DNA of 64,000 nucleotides, from contig CAJNDO010000007.1 in assembly GCA_905221545.1 (NCBI GenBank), positions 1 through 64,000 of the forward strand, read 5' to 3'. The DNA comes from a bacterium. Lineage in GTDB: Bacteria; Bacillota; Bacilli; Lactobacillales; Streptococcaceae. This document shows positions 8,459-16,080 of the stretch, one piece after another (the first letter of the stretch is position 1; each line of letters opens with the position of its first letter). The notes under the pieces were generated by a model. The model was not told the origin of the DNA, searched no databases, and was given only the letters and a program-made list of their open reading frames with translations. Position numbers and translations under genes: made by a program.

Positions 8459-9301
8459 TCAATCGTTACCACTTTTCAACCAGGCATCTAATTCCCTATC
8501 ATAGCCCTCTTTCTGCGCCAATTCTCTCAGAAATTCCTGATTATGAGTATGGTGGATACCATTGACCAGACTTTCATAGTAAACCTCAAAATAGGGTAGT
8601 TTTAGATCTTTAGCTAGCTGCAATTCAGCTGCCACATCGTAGTCCACCCGTCGGAAATCCATATCTACCAAGCCCTTGTCATCAAACTCCAAAATCATAT
8701 ACTGGGCCCGCAAGTCCTTCCGCAACTGGGCATCCAAAAAGAAAGGCTGCCCAATCGAACCCGGATTGACAATCAATTGCCCCCTAGTCCCGTAACGAAG
8801 CAATTGCTGATGAATATGGCCATAAACGGCTATATCGCAGGACGGATTAGTCACCAAGCGGTCAAAATCCTCTTGCGCCCCAGTATGAATCAACTCTCGA
8901 CCCCAGTTCTTATCAGGCAAATGATGGCTAATTCCCACGGTCAAATCTCCAAACTGACGATGAATCTGAAGAGGTTGATTGTGGAGCAGTTCAATTTCTT
9001 CTAGGGAAATTTCCTCTAAAACATACTGGCACTGGCGCAAGAGATAACGTTGGCTGGGACGAGTATTATCCAATTCCTTGCGGACACCATGCCACAAACT
9101 GTCTTCCCAGTTTCCCAAAACTCTAGCCGTAATCGGTAGTTGATCCAACAAGTCCAAAATCCTTCTACGCCCTGTCCCTGGCATGAGAATATCTCCCAAA
9201 AGCCAGTATTCATCCACTCCTAACTGCCGTGCATCTGCCAAAACAGCCTCCAAAGCGGTAGTATTTCCATGAATATCTGAAAGAAGAGCTATTTTTGTCA
9301 T
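8459..9301 (-). CDS. Calcineurin-like metallophosphoesterase
   Basis: A 280-residue cytoplasmic phosphoesterase. The metal-binding motifs occur in order: LSDIHGN (residues 6-12), LGNWED (about 62-67, a variant of GNHD), a His pair in ISHHLP and YGHIHQ (about 160-165). The architecture matches the YfcE/MJ0936-like group that hydrolyses phosphodiesters in vitro. The physiological substrate is not known. It is divergent from psaR across a 111-bp region with two extended -10 boxes and an inverted repeat between them. The start follows GAGGAG. Confidence 0.87.
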   Translation of the reverse strand: MTKIALLSDIHGNTTALEAVLADARQLGVDEYWLLGDILMPGTGRRRILDLLDQLPITARVLGNWEDSLWHGVRKELDNTRPSQRYLLRQCQYVLEEISLEEIELLHNQPLQIHRQFGDLTVGISHHLPDKNWGRELIHTGAQEDFDRLVTNPSCDIAVYGHIHQQLLRYGTRGQLIVNPGSIGQPFFLDAQLRKDLRAQYMILEFDDKGLVDMDFRRVDYDVAAELQLAKDLKLPYFEVYYESLVNGIHHTHNQEFLRELAQKEGYDRELDAWLKSGND

Positions 9302-9331
9302 ATTTATCTCCTCGTTTTTTCTCTTGCAATA

Positions 9332-9340
9332 AGTATAACA
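9332..9340 (-). promoter_or_regulatory. Extended -10 promoter of the phosphoesterase gene
   Basis: TGTTATACT on the minus strand, 31 bases before the ATG. Its -35 position falls in the shared inverted repeat at 9352-9369. Confidence 0.5.
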
Positions 9341-9351
9341 TAAAAAGTCAC

Positions 9352-9369
9352 AGCTAGAGAAATCTAGCT
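9352..9369. promoter_or_regulatory. Inverted repeat between divergent promoters (operator-like)
   Basis: AGCTAGA-GAAA-TCTAGCT sits between the divergent -10 boxes and covers both -35 positions. It is followed by seven T on the plus strand, so it could also act as a terminator for read-through from either side. Confidence 0.4.
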
Positions 9370-9374
9370 TTTTT

Positions 9375-9383
9375 TGATATACT
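9375..9383 (+). promoter_or_regulatory. Extended -10 promoter of psaR
   Basis: TGATATACT, 30 bases before the psaR ATG. The -35 region is poor and overlaps the inverted repeat. Confidence 0.45.
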
Positions 9384-9412
9384 AGATAAAGATATTAGAC
9401 AAGAGGAAGCGA

Positions 9413-10063
9413 ATGACCCCGAATAAAGAAGATTATCTAAAATGTATTTATGAAATCGGCATAGACCTGCATAAAATCACCAACAAGGAAATTGCAGCTC
9501 GCATGCAAGTCTCTCCCCCTGCCGTAACTGAAATGATTAAACGAATGAAAAGTGAAAACCTCATCCTCAAGGACAAGGAATGTGGCTATCTACTGACAGA
9601 CCTCGGCCTCAAATTGGTCTCTGAGCTCTATCGTAAGCATCGCTTGATTGAAGTTTTTCTAGTCCATCATCTAGACTATACGAGTGACCAAATTCACGAG
9701 GAAGCTGAGGTCTTAGAGCATACTGTCTCTGACCTCTTCGTGGAAAGACTGGATAAACTACTAGGTTTCCCTAAAACCTGCCCCCACGGAGGTACCATTC
9801 CTGCAAAAGGAGAACTTCTGGTTGAAATCAATAACCTACCACTAGCTGATATCAAGGAAGCTGGTTCCTACCGTCTGACTCGAGTGCACGATAGCTTTGA
9901 CATTCTCCATTATCTGGACAAGCACTCACTTCACATCGGAGATCCGCTCCAAGTCAAGCAGTTTGATGGTTTCAGCAACACCTTCACTATCCTTAGTAAA
10001 GACGAGGATTTACAAGTGAATATGGACATTGCAAAACAACTCTATGTCGAGAAAATCGACTAA
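9413..10063 (+). CDS. psaR: Manganese-responsive DtxR/MntR-family repressor PsaR
   Basis: A 216-residue DtxR-family metalloregulator. Residues 1-65 form the winged HTH (EIAARMQVSPPAVTEMIKRM), 66-140 the dimerisation and metal-binding domain, with His/Glu-rich stretches such as YRKHRLIEVFLVHHL and HEEAEVLEHTVSD, and 150-216 an SH3-like FeoA-type domain. In pneumococcus PsaR with manganese represses psaBCA and related genes, and zinc relieves this. A matching palindromic operator is found at 18089-18110 in front of psaB. Start follows AGAGGAAG. The gene is monocistronic with its own terminator. Confidence 0.92.
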   Translation: MTPNKEDYLKCIYEIGIDLHKITNKEIAARMQVSPPAVTEMIKRMKSENLILKDKECGYLLTDLGLKLVSELYRKHRLIEVFLVHHLDYTSDQIHEEAEVLEHTVSDLFVERLDKLLGFPKTCPHGGTIPAKGELLVEINNLPLADIKEAGSYRLTRVHDSFDILHYLDKHSLHIGDPLQVKQFDGFSNTFTILSKDEDLQVNMDIAKQLYVEKID

Positions 10064-10082
10064 TTTCTCAAGTCCCCCACTA

Positions 10083-10116
10083 ACCCTGAAAGTTTAATTT
10101 TCAGGGTTTTATTTCT
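10083..10116 (+). terminator. Terminator of psaR
   Basis: ACCCTGAAA-GTTTAA-TTTTCAGGGT followed by TTTATTT. Confidence 0.8.
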
Positions 10117-10121
10117 ATTAT

Positions 10122-10150
10122 TTGATTTTACTTTCATTTAGTTGTAGAAT
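10122..10150 (+). promoter_or_regulatory. Promoter of the PnuC-like gene
   Basis: TTGATT (10122-10127), 17-bp spacer, TAGAAT (10145-10150), 33 bases before the ATG. Confidence 0.6.
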
Positions 10151-10182
10151 GTTTGTAAAAAACAAGAAAGATACCTTAAACT

Positions 10183-10893
10183 ATGAAAAAATCACTAAAA
10201 ATTTTTGCGACATCTAAATGGTTTGACCTCTTCGGAGTTGCTTTAGTCGTTGGAATTGCGATTGCATCTGGCTATCTTAACTCCCGTCTCGACAAATTCG
10301 TAGACTGGGGACCATGGACAGCTCTTGTTCCCTTTGGATTTATTTCCGTAACCAACGTTGGGATTTCCATGTTATCCACTCGTTTCACGGGAAAATTAAG
10401 CAAATGGGGAAATTACTTTGGCATTGTCAATACGATTTTGTCTGGCACCATTGACTATATCCTTGGAAATAAGGCGGCCATTATCACCTATCCTGTCACC
10501 TTCCTCATTTATACCTTTGCTATTAAGAAATGGGAAGCTTCGCAAGAAGGCAGACCTAACCAAATGAGCCAAAAACAGCTAAAATTGGCGGCCATCATCA
10601 TTTCCATCATCGCCTTCCTCTTTGCCTTTGTGACCAACTATATCGGCTATGGGGGCAAGATGAATCTCCTCGCCTACGTAACAACTATCGCCTTTGCACT
10701 TTCCCTCATTGCCAATGCTTTGAATGCATTGAAACTGACAACTCAGTGGGGATTTTGGTTGATTTACAATTTCGTTCAGCTGACAAAGGCTGGCATTCAA
10801 GGAAACTTTGCCAATATCGGAAAATACATCTTTTATATCCTCAATGCAATCGGAGCTTTATTTGTCTGGAATGATGAAGAAGTGGAACAATAG
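10183..10893 (+). CDS. pnuC: PnuC-like nicotinamide-nucleoside transporter family protein
   Basis: A 236-residue membrane protein with about seven helices. The central motif, a Trp/Asn-rich stretch with KWGNYFGIVNTILSG followed by YILGNKAAI and a YPVTFLIYTFAIKKW segment, matches the PnuC family, which takes up nicotinamide riboside by facilitated diffusion coupled to phosphorylation inside the cell. No NadR-type kinase is adjacent. The gene has a good promoter but no evident ribosome binding site close to the ATG (only AAGAAAG), so translation may be weak. The substrate is inferred from the family and could be another vitamin precursor. Confidence 0.75.
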   Translation: MKKSLKIFATSKWFDLFGVALVVGIAIASGYLNSRLDKFVDWGPWTALVPFGFISVTNVGISMLSTRFTGKLSKWGNYFGIVNTILSGTIDYILGNKAAIITYPVTFLIYTFAIKKWEASQEGRPNQMSQKQLKLAAIIISIIAFLFAFVTNYIGYGGKMNLLAYVTTIAFALSLIANALNALKLTTQWGFWLIYNFVQLTKAGIQGNFANIGKYIFYILNAIGALFVWNDEEVEQ

Positions 10894-10954
10894 GAGGAAA
10901 CTCAAATAAAGAAATCTAATAGAATCTCCTTACTAAAATTTTTTATCATTTTAC

Positions 10955-10983
10955 TTGTAACTTCCATTCTTTTGGAGTAGAAT
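10955..10983 (+). promoter_or_regulatory. Promoter of the tandem small membrane genes
   Basis: TTGTAA (10955-10960), 17-bp spacer, TAGAAT (10978-10983), 30 bases before the first ATG. Confidence 0.6.
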
Positions 10984-11012
10984 GAAGCTAGATAAAAGAG
11001 GGAGGTCTTGTC

Positions 11013-11426
11013 ATGAAAAATCTCTTTAGAATCCATTTTGCAGCCATCGTAGTCAGCGATTTGCTACTGTTGGTAACTTTCAGACCCCGATACGAACTTT
11101 CTTTGGAGAGAGGCCTGATTTTTTGCTTCATTTTCATCCTTGCTCAAGGACTACTGCTATTTCGCTTGGTCAATCGACTTAAAAAACATTTCTCTGAGAT
11201 TGATCCTCAGATGAACAAAAAAATTCGCCTTTACTACTTAGAGATTCTCTCCACTGACCTACTATTATTTGTCTTTTTAGCTATCACTGGCCCTCAACAT
11301 TTTTACTCTCTTACTCCAGTCTTTACTTCCTGTCATTCTACTTTTTATTATATAACGGCTAGCCACCTGAGAGAAAACTATCCAGACTTTTACGATAAAC
11401 ACATCTCTTTGTGGAAGTGTCTCTAG
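11013..11426 (+). CDS. Small membrane protein, first of a tandem pair
   Basis: A 137-residue protein with four predicted membrane helices (about 8-24, 32-52, 78-95 and 98-115) and a hydrophilic tail ending NYPDFYDKHISLWKCL. I do not recognise a named family. It is followed 18 bases later by a second protein of the same length, with the same helix layout and a similar tail, so the pair arose by duplication and is probably co-transcribed from the promoter at 10955. AGGGAGG precedes the start. No enzymatic motifs are visible. A hetero-oligomeric membrane complex is a possibility only. Confidence 0.75.
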   Translation: MKNLFRIHFAAIVVSDLLLLVTFRPRYELSLERGLIFCFIFILAQGLLLFRLVNRLKKHFSEIDPQMNKKIRLYYLEILSTDLLLFVFLAITGPQHFYSLTPVFTSCHSTFYYITASHLRENYPDFYDKHISLWKCL

Positions 11427-11444
11427 GGAAAAGGAGGTTTTATC

Positions 11445-11858
11445 ATGAAAAAAATCATCTTCATCAAAACCATTCAACTTCTTGTCATTGATGGAATCAT
11501 GCTGGCATTTTTGACATTTAAAGAGGGACTTACTTGGGATTGGATTTTGATTTATAGTGGTTGGCTGATTTTCTTTCACCCTGTGCTATTGACCTATCTT
11601 TCTAACCAACTTTGTGACCATTTTAGTCAACTCTATTCCCAGATTAGACCAAGATTCTGGCGCTTTGCCTTACAAATTCTCCTCTGGGATAGCCTGATCA
11701 TTCTCTCTTTGCTATTTTTAAGTGGTGTCCCACTTTTCCTTCAGGGAAGTCTCCTCATCCTAGGACATCTCATCCCTTCCTATCGTACCTCCCAAAGCTT
11801 GAAAACAGACTTCCCCCAAGCCTATCAAGCACCAATTTCATTTTGGAATATTTTATGA
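11445..11858 (+). CDS. Small membrane protein, second of a tandem pair
   Basis: Also 137 residues with four predicted membrane helices, ending DFPQAYQAPISFWNIL, which aligns with the tail of the preceding gene (D-F/Y-P..Y...IS.W). Both open with similar K/F-rich N-termini followed by a hydrophobic segment, and both have a paired Leu/Phe-rich third and fourth helix. AAAGGAGG stands in front of the ATG. Function unknown. A terminator shared with dtd lies downstream, so the two genes form a closed bicistronic unit. Confidence 0.75.
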   Translation: MKKIIFIKTIQLLVIDGIMLAFLTFKEGLTWDWILIYSGWLIFFHPVLLTYLSNQLCDHFSQLYSQIRPRFWRFALQILLWDSLIILSLLFLSGVPLFLQGSLLILGHLIPSYRTSQSLKTDFPQAYQAPISFWNIL

Positions 11859-11868
11859 TAGATGAGAA

Positions 11869-11894
11869 AACCAAGCCGGCTGGGCTTGGTCTTT
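11869..11894. terminator. Terminator between convergent genes
   Basis: AACCAAGCC-GGCT-GGGCTTGGT followed by CTTTC on the plus strand; on the minus strand it is followed by TTTTCTC. Confidence 0.7.
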
Positions 11895-11895
11895 C

Positions 11896-12339
11896 TTATC
11901 TATTTTTCGTATCAAGGATAATGGTGACTGGTCCGTCATTGACCAGCTCAACCTGCATATCCGCTCCAAAGATACCTGTCTGAACGGGCACTTCTTGCTC
12001 TAATTTTTGATTGAAGGCATCATAGAAGTCTGATGCCATATCAGGCTTAGCTGCGCCTGTAAAGGCTGGACGATTGCCTTTCTTAGTATCCGCAAAAAGG
12101 GTAAACTGAGAAATAGAGAGGATTTGTCCTTCAATATCTTTGACAGACAGGTTCATTTTGCCCTCTGCGTCTGAAAAAATCCGCATATTGACAAGCTTTC
12201 TCACAGCATAATCCAAATCTTCCTCTTGGTCCTCTGGTCCAACACCAACCAGCAATAAGAGGCCCTGATTGATTTTCCCCTGAACCTGACCTTCGATACT
12301 CACTTGGGCTTTTTTAACCCGTTGGATAATGATTTTCAT
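11896..12339 (-). CDS. dtd: D-aminoacyl-tRNA deacylase
   Basis: A 147-residue enzyme that hydrolyses D-amino acids (and glycine) mischarged on tRNA, protecting translation. Both signature motifs are present: SQFTLFAD (about 77-84) followed by [12 protein letters not shown], and the Gly-cisPro motif NDGPVT near the C-terminus (about 136-141). The length is normal for the family. It lies 29 bp downstream of rel on the same strand, the common arrangement in Firmicutes, so it is likely co-transcribed with the stringent-response gene. Confidence 0.95.
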   Translation of the reverse strand: MKIIIQRVKKAQVSIEGQVQGKINQGLLLLVGVGPEDQEEDLDYAVRKLVNMRIFSDAEGKMNLSVKDIEGQILSISQFTLFADTKKGNRPAFTGAAKPDMASDFYDAFNQKLEQEVPVQTGIFGADMQVELVNDGPVTIILDTKNR

Positions 12340-12368
12340 AATAGCCTTTCTAGTAAGATATCGGACAA

Positions 12369-14591
12369 TTAGCCGTTGGTTCTTTTGACAGAATAAACTT
12401 CTGGCACACTCTTAATCTTGTCCACGACCGTAGTCAGTGTAGAGAGGTTGGCAATGCCAAAGGACACATGGATATTGGCAAATTTCATATCCTTGGTTGG
12501 TTGGGCGTTGACTGTAGAGATATTCTTGGTTGTGTTTGAGAGAACTTGCAGTACATCGTTCAACAATCCTGTACGGTTGAGGCCGTAGATATCGATATGG
12601 GCCATATACTCTTTATTTGAGCTAGAGTACTGGTCTTCCCACTCCACATCAAGAAGGCGTTGCTCGTAGTTTTCTTGGGCGCGCAGGTTCATACAGTCTA
12701 CACGGTGAATGGCTACACCACGCCCCTTTGTGATATAACCAACAATATCGTCACCTGGCACTGGATTACAACACTTGGCAATCCGCACGAGGAGACCTGA
12801 TGCACCTTCAATAACCACACCACCCTCATGCTTAACCTTGAGGGTTTCTTTATTTTCAACCTTAATCTCGCCACCTTTGACAAGTTCTTCTGCCTCCGCC
12901 TTGGCCTTGGCACGCTCTTCTTCACGGCGTTCCTTTTCAGTCAGACGGTTAAAGACGGTAATCGCACCGATTTCTCCAAAACCAATGGCCGCAAAGAGAG
13001 ATTCTTCTGTCTTGTAGCTGGTCTTTTGCAGAACTTGATCCATATGACGCTTGTCCATGAATTTATTGGCTACATAGCCATTTTCTTGGAACTGAGCCAT
13101 CAACATTTCACGACCCTTATTGACAGACAATTCCTTATCTTGGTTTTTAAAGAACTGACGAATCTTGTTACGGGCCTTGCTGGTCTTGACCATATTGAGC
13201 CAGTCACGACTAGGTCCAAAGGAGTTGGGGTTGGTAACAATTTCAACCTGATCCCCTGTCTTGAGCTTGGTTGTCAGTGGAACCATACGGCCATTGACCT
13301 TGGCACCCGTCGCTTTTTCACCGACTTTGGTATGGATTTCGTAGGCAAAGTCAATCGGTCCCGAATCTTTTGGAAGGGAACGGACAGCTCCATCTGGGGT
13401 AAAGACGTAAATCTCCTCAGCCAGATAGTTTTCCTTAACAGAGTCCACAAATTCCTTGGCATCATCAGCTTGATCTTGGAGTTCCATCATCTCCTTAATC
13501 CAGTTCATCCCAATAGCTGATTCCTTGCTGTTAACCTGCCCCTTGATGCCTTTCTTATAAGCCCAGTGAGCCGCAACCCCGTACTCAGCCACTTCGTGCA
13601 TTTCCTTGGTCCGAATCTGGAATTCAATCGGCCCTTTTGGCCCATAAACAGTCGTATGAATAGACTGGTAACCATTTGCCTTACGGTTGGCGATATAGTC
13701 TTTAAAGCGCCCAGGCATGGGTTTCCAAAGCTCATGCACATAACCAAGCATAGCATAAACATCACTTTGGGTATCCAAAATACAACGAATAGCAATCAGG
13801 TCATAGATTTCCTCAAAACGTTTTCTCTTATCCTGCATTTTACGGAAAATCGAGTAAATATGCTTAGGACGACCGTAAATCTTTCCTTTTAAGTGACGAT
13901 CTGTCGTATATTCCTCTAATTTTGTGACTACCTCATCCACCAAGGCTTCACGCTCTCTGCGTTTTTCCTTCATCATATGGGTAATCTTGTAAAACTCCGT
14001 TGGGTTGAGATAACGGAAAGACAGGTCTTCCAATTCCCATTTGACACTGGAAATCCCCAGACGGTGGGCAAGCGGGGCATAGATTTCCATAGTTTCCTTG
14101 GAAATGCGCTCCTGCTTGTCTTTGCGAAGGTGTTTCAGGGTCCGCATATTGTGCAAACGGTCCGACAGTTTGACCAAGATAACACGGATGTCTTCAGACA
14201 TGGCCATGAGCATCTTGCGATGATTTTCAGCCAACTGCTCCTCGTGAGACTTGTACTTGACCTTACCAAGCTTGGTAACCCCATCTACGATTACCCGCAC
14301 ATCAGGACCAAACTCTCTTTCCAAATCGTCCAAGGTCGCATCTGTATCTTCTACCACATCATGCAAGAAACCACAAGCTACCGTTACAGCATCCAGCTTG
14401 AGTTTGGCTAAAATACCTGCCACTTGGATGGGGTGAATGATATAAGGCTCGCCTGATTTGCGGTATTGACCACTATGGCAATCCACCGCATAAACCAAGG
14501 CCTTATGGACAAAATGGACATCCTCTTCCGTTAAATATTCTTTAGTTAAAGCGACAACTTCTTCGCCTGTTAAATTCACTTCTTTTGGCAT
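12369..14591 (-). CDS. relA: Bifunctional (p)ppGpp synthetase/hydrolase Rel
   Basis: A 740-residue stringent-response enzyme. Domains in order: HD hydrolase with HDVVED (about 78-83), synthetase with [18 protein letters not shown] (about 295-315), TGS (about 395-455; EIYVFTPDG), a conserved Cys domain ([10 protein letters not shown], around 608-617) and a C-terminal ACT domain. The RFKD motif is the RxKD form found in bifunctional long RSH enzymes, as opposed to the ExDD of synthetase-only RelA, and the HD motif is intact. So both making and degrading (p)ppGpp is expected. The enzyme works at ribosomes stalled by uncharged tRNA. Full length with no frameshift. A family-typical gene pair with dtd follows. 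Confidence 0.96.
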   Translation of the reverse strand: MPKEVNLTGEEVVALTKEYLTEEDVHFVHKALVYAVDCHSGQYRKSGEPYIIHPIQVAGILAKLKLDAVTVACGFLHDVVEDTDATLDDLEREFGPDVRVIVDGVTKLGKVKYKSHEEQLAENHRKMLMAMSEDIRVILVKLSDRLHNMRTLKHLRKDKQERISKETMEIYAPLAHRLGISSVKWELEDLSFRYLNPTEFYKITHMMKEKRREREALVDEVVTKLEEYTTDRHLKGKIYGRPKHIYSIFRKMQDKRKRFEEIYDLIAIRCILDTQSDVYAMLGYVHELWKPMPGRFKDYIANRKANGYQSIHTTVYGPKGPIEFQIRTKEMHEVAEYGVAAHWAYKKGIKGQVNSKESAIGMNWIKEMMELQDQADDAKEFVDSVKENYLAEEIYVFTPDGAVRSLPKDSGPIDFAYEIHTKVGEKATGAKVNGRMVPLTTKLKTGDQVEIVTNPNSFGPSRDWLNMVKTSKARNKIRQFFKNQDKELSVNKGREMLMAQFQENGYVANKFMDKRHMDQVLQKTSYKTEESLFAAIGFGEIGAITVFNRLTEKERREEERAKAKAEAEELVKGGEIKVENKETLKVKHEGGVVIEGASGLLVRIAKCCNPVPGDDIVGYITKGRGVAIHRVDCMNLRAQENYEQRLLDVEWEDQYSSSNKEYMAHIDIYGLNRTGLLNDVLQVLSNTTKNISTVNAQPTKDMKFANIHVSFGIANLSTLTTVVDKIKSVPEVYSVKRTNG

Positions 14592-14671
14592 CTATACTCT
14601 CCAATTCTTCCTACCATTTTATCACTTTTTTAAGAATATGAAAACTAGATTGGAACAGAATAGGAAAAAAA

Positions 14672-14715
14672 TAATTCAGAATTGATTGATAATTCAGAAT
14701 TATTAGTATATAATA
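14672..14715 (+). promoter_or_regulatory. Promoter with two tandem palindromic operator-like sites
   Basis: TTGATA (14687-14692), 17-bp spacer, TATAAT (14710-14715). AATTCAGAATT occurs twice, at 14674-14684 and 14692-14702, 18 bp apart. The second copy extends to a perfect 15-bp palindrome (ATAATTC-A-GAATTAT, 14690-14704). The copies overlap and flank the -35 box, an arrangement expected for repressor binding. The regulator is not identified. Confidence 0.6.
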
Positions 14716-14936
14716 TATTACGAAGTTAGATTTTAAACTTAGGTGATAGAAGGAGAGATAGACCAACGGAAACCATATTGTAACCCAAAGACTTTCTGAC
14801 TTCCCCCAATTTCCCTGAAGATACGAAAGCTAAACAGTGGAACTCGTGTCACATACACTGGTGTCTTGACTGGATTTTGGAATTAAAAATCCTCAAGATA
14901 CTTTCTTTTATCCTTTAGTTTATAAGGAGAACACCT
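14716..14936 (+). other. Long untranslated leader without a recognisable gene
   Basis: About 215 bases lie between the promoter at 14687 and the next start codon. There is no ATG in this stretch. It contains AGAAGGAGAG, resembling an unused ribosome binding site (14748-14757), and a GTGTCACATACACTGGTGTC imperfect repeat near 14847-14866. I cannot assign a riboswitch class. Confidence 0.4.
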
Positions 14937-15200
14937 ATGAAAAAAACTGCTATTTCTATCTTTGCTCTCCTGGTGTTAGGAGTTAGCGGCCTGTTCCTAT
15001 TCAGCCAGCAAGGCTATAAAAAAACAGTCGTTCAATACTATGCTAACGACCAGAACCTGCCCAATAGGATAAGTTATAGTGAATATAGCGACAAACGAGA
15101 AGCCAACTACGACGGCACTCTAAACATCACGTCTATCAAACAAGCTAATTACGGAGTTTATGCAACCTATGAAGGGCAATTGACACCTCTCCAATATTGA
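14937..15200 (+). CDS. Small exported protein of unknown function
   Basis: An 87-residue protein. A Lys-Lys start followed by a hydrophobic core (residues 5-23, ISIFALLVLGVSGLFLF) makes a signal anchor or signal peptide without a lipobox Cys. The mature part is small and polar and rich in Tyr and Asn (YYANDQNLPN, YSEYSDKREANYDG). The N-terminus is reminiscent of YxeA-like small secreted proteins, but the match is too weak to name. The start follows AAGGAGAACACC. It has its own operator-like promoter and terminator, so it is a regulated single gene. Length and signals support it being real. Confidence 0.7.
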   Translation: MKKTAISIFALLVLGVSGLFLFSQQGYKKTVVQYYANDQNLPNRISYSEYSDKREANYDGTLNITSIKQANYGVYATYEGQLTPLQY

Positions 15201-15209
15201 TAAATTGAT

Positions 15210-15245
15210 AACCAGCCTGTCTTCATCTAGTCATGCTGGTTTTTT
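15210..15245 (+). terminator. Terminator after the small exported protein gene
   Basis: AACCAGC and GCTGGTT stem, 18-base loop, six T. Confidence 0.75.
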
Positions 15246-15261
15246 AATTCATTCTAAATCC

Positions 15262-15290
15262 TTACCTATTCTCCCTAACTGTGCTATACT
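15262..15290 (+). promoter_or_regulatory. Promoter of the metallo-beta-lactamase-fold gene
   Basis: TTACCT (15262-15267), 17-bp spacer, extended -10 TGCTATACT (15282-15290). Confidence 0.55.
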
Positions 15291-15323
15291 GATAATAGTA
15301 CATTCTTTGAGATTGGAGCTAAT

Positions 15324-15953
15324 ATGAAAATCCATAAAACTGTGAATCCTGTTGCCTATGAAAATACCTATTACCTAGAAGGTGAAAAGCACCTCATCGT
15401 TGTCGATCCCGGTAGCCATTGGGAAGCCATTCGTCAGACCATAGAGAAGATCAACAAACCAATCTGCGCCATTCTATTGACCCACGCCCATTATGACCAT
15501 ATCATGAGTCTGGACTTGGTGCGCGAGACTTTTGGTAATCCTCCTGTCTATATCGCAGAGAGCGAAGCCAGCTGGCTCTACACTCCTGTCGATAATCTCT
15601 CTGGTCTTCCCCGCCACGATGATATGGCAGATGTGATCGCAAAACCGGCTGAACACACCTTTGTCTTTCATGAAGAATATCAATTAGAGGAATTTCGTTT
15701 TACAGTCCTACCGACCCCAGGCCACTCTATCGGTGGCGTTTCTATCGTCTTTCCTGATGCCCACCTAGTCTTGACGGGAGATGCTCTATTCCGAGAAACC
15801 ATCGGTCGGACCGACCTTCCCACTGGTAGTATGGAACAACTCCTTCACAGTATCCAAACTCAACTTTTCACTCTACCAAACTACGATGTCTATCCAGGGC
15901 ATGGTCCAGCTACTACTATTGCTCATGAAAAGACCTTCAATCCTTTTTTCTAG
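15324..15953 (+). CDS. Metallo-beta-lactamase-fold hydrolase (glyoxalase II-like)
   Basis: A 209-residue cytoplasmic hydrolase. The metal site is complete: THAHYDH (about 53-59), a His in TPGHSIGG (about 133), Asp in LTGDALF (about 152) and a final His in YPGHGPAT (about 193). The length and spacing fit the small glyoxalase II-like group (YcbL/YqgX type) acting on S-lactoylglutathione or a related thioester. The true substrate in streptococci is not established. The start is preceded by TTGGAG. It is monocistronic and converges on pepO, with which it shares a strong terminator. Confidence 0.87.
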   Translation: MKIHKTVNPVAYENTYYLEGEKHLIVVDPGSHWEAIRQTIEKINKPICAILLTHAHYDHIMSLDLVRETFGNPPVYIAESEASWLYTPVDNLSGLPRHDDMADVIAKPAEHTFVFHEEYQLEEFRFTVLPTPGHSIGGVSIVFPDAHLVLTGDALFRETIGRTDLPTGSMEQLLHSIQTQLFTLPNYDVYPGHGPATTIAHEKTFNPFF

Positions 15954-16012
15954 TAAGATGATGATAATGACTATCGCAATTTAAGTAAACTATCCAGCAA
16001 ATCTTTCCATTA

Positions 16013-16060
16013 CAAAAGGCATCCTATCAAGGTTTTTCACACCTGATTGGATGCCTTTTC
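16013..16060. terminator. Strong bidirectional terminator
   Basis: AAAAGGCATCC pairs with GGATGCCTTTT, extended by ATC/GAT and AGGT/ACCT. A-run and T-run on both sides serve the hydrolase gene and pepO. Confidence 0.8.
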
Positions 16061-16080
16061 TGATCACTTGTCTCTTTGCC

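Noticed and set aside
10150..10182. NiaR-type operator before the PnuC-like gene
   Set aside because: A TTGT-A5-ACAA inverted repeat is present but does not resemble the reported pneumococcal NiaR motif; too short to support.
12828..13520. 230-codon open frame on the plus strand inside rel
   Set aside because: It is antisense to a conserved coding region; no ribosome binding site or promoter, composition follows the codon bias of rel. The same holds for plus-strand frames inside ftsZ (37038-37502), relA start (13977-14411), ileS (31665-32024) and secA (62026-62757).
14716..14936. Riboswitch in the leader of the small exported protein gene
   Set aside because: Weak inverted repeats only; no terminator/antiterminator pair and no class-specific core that I recognise.
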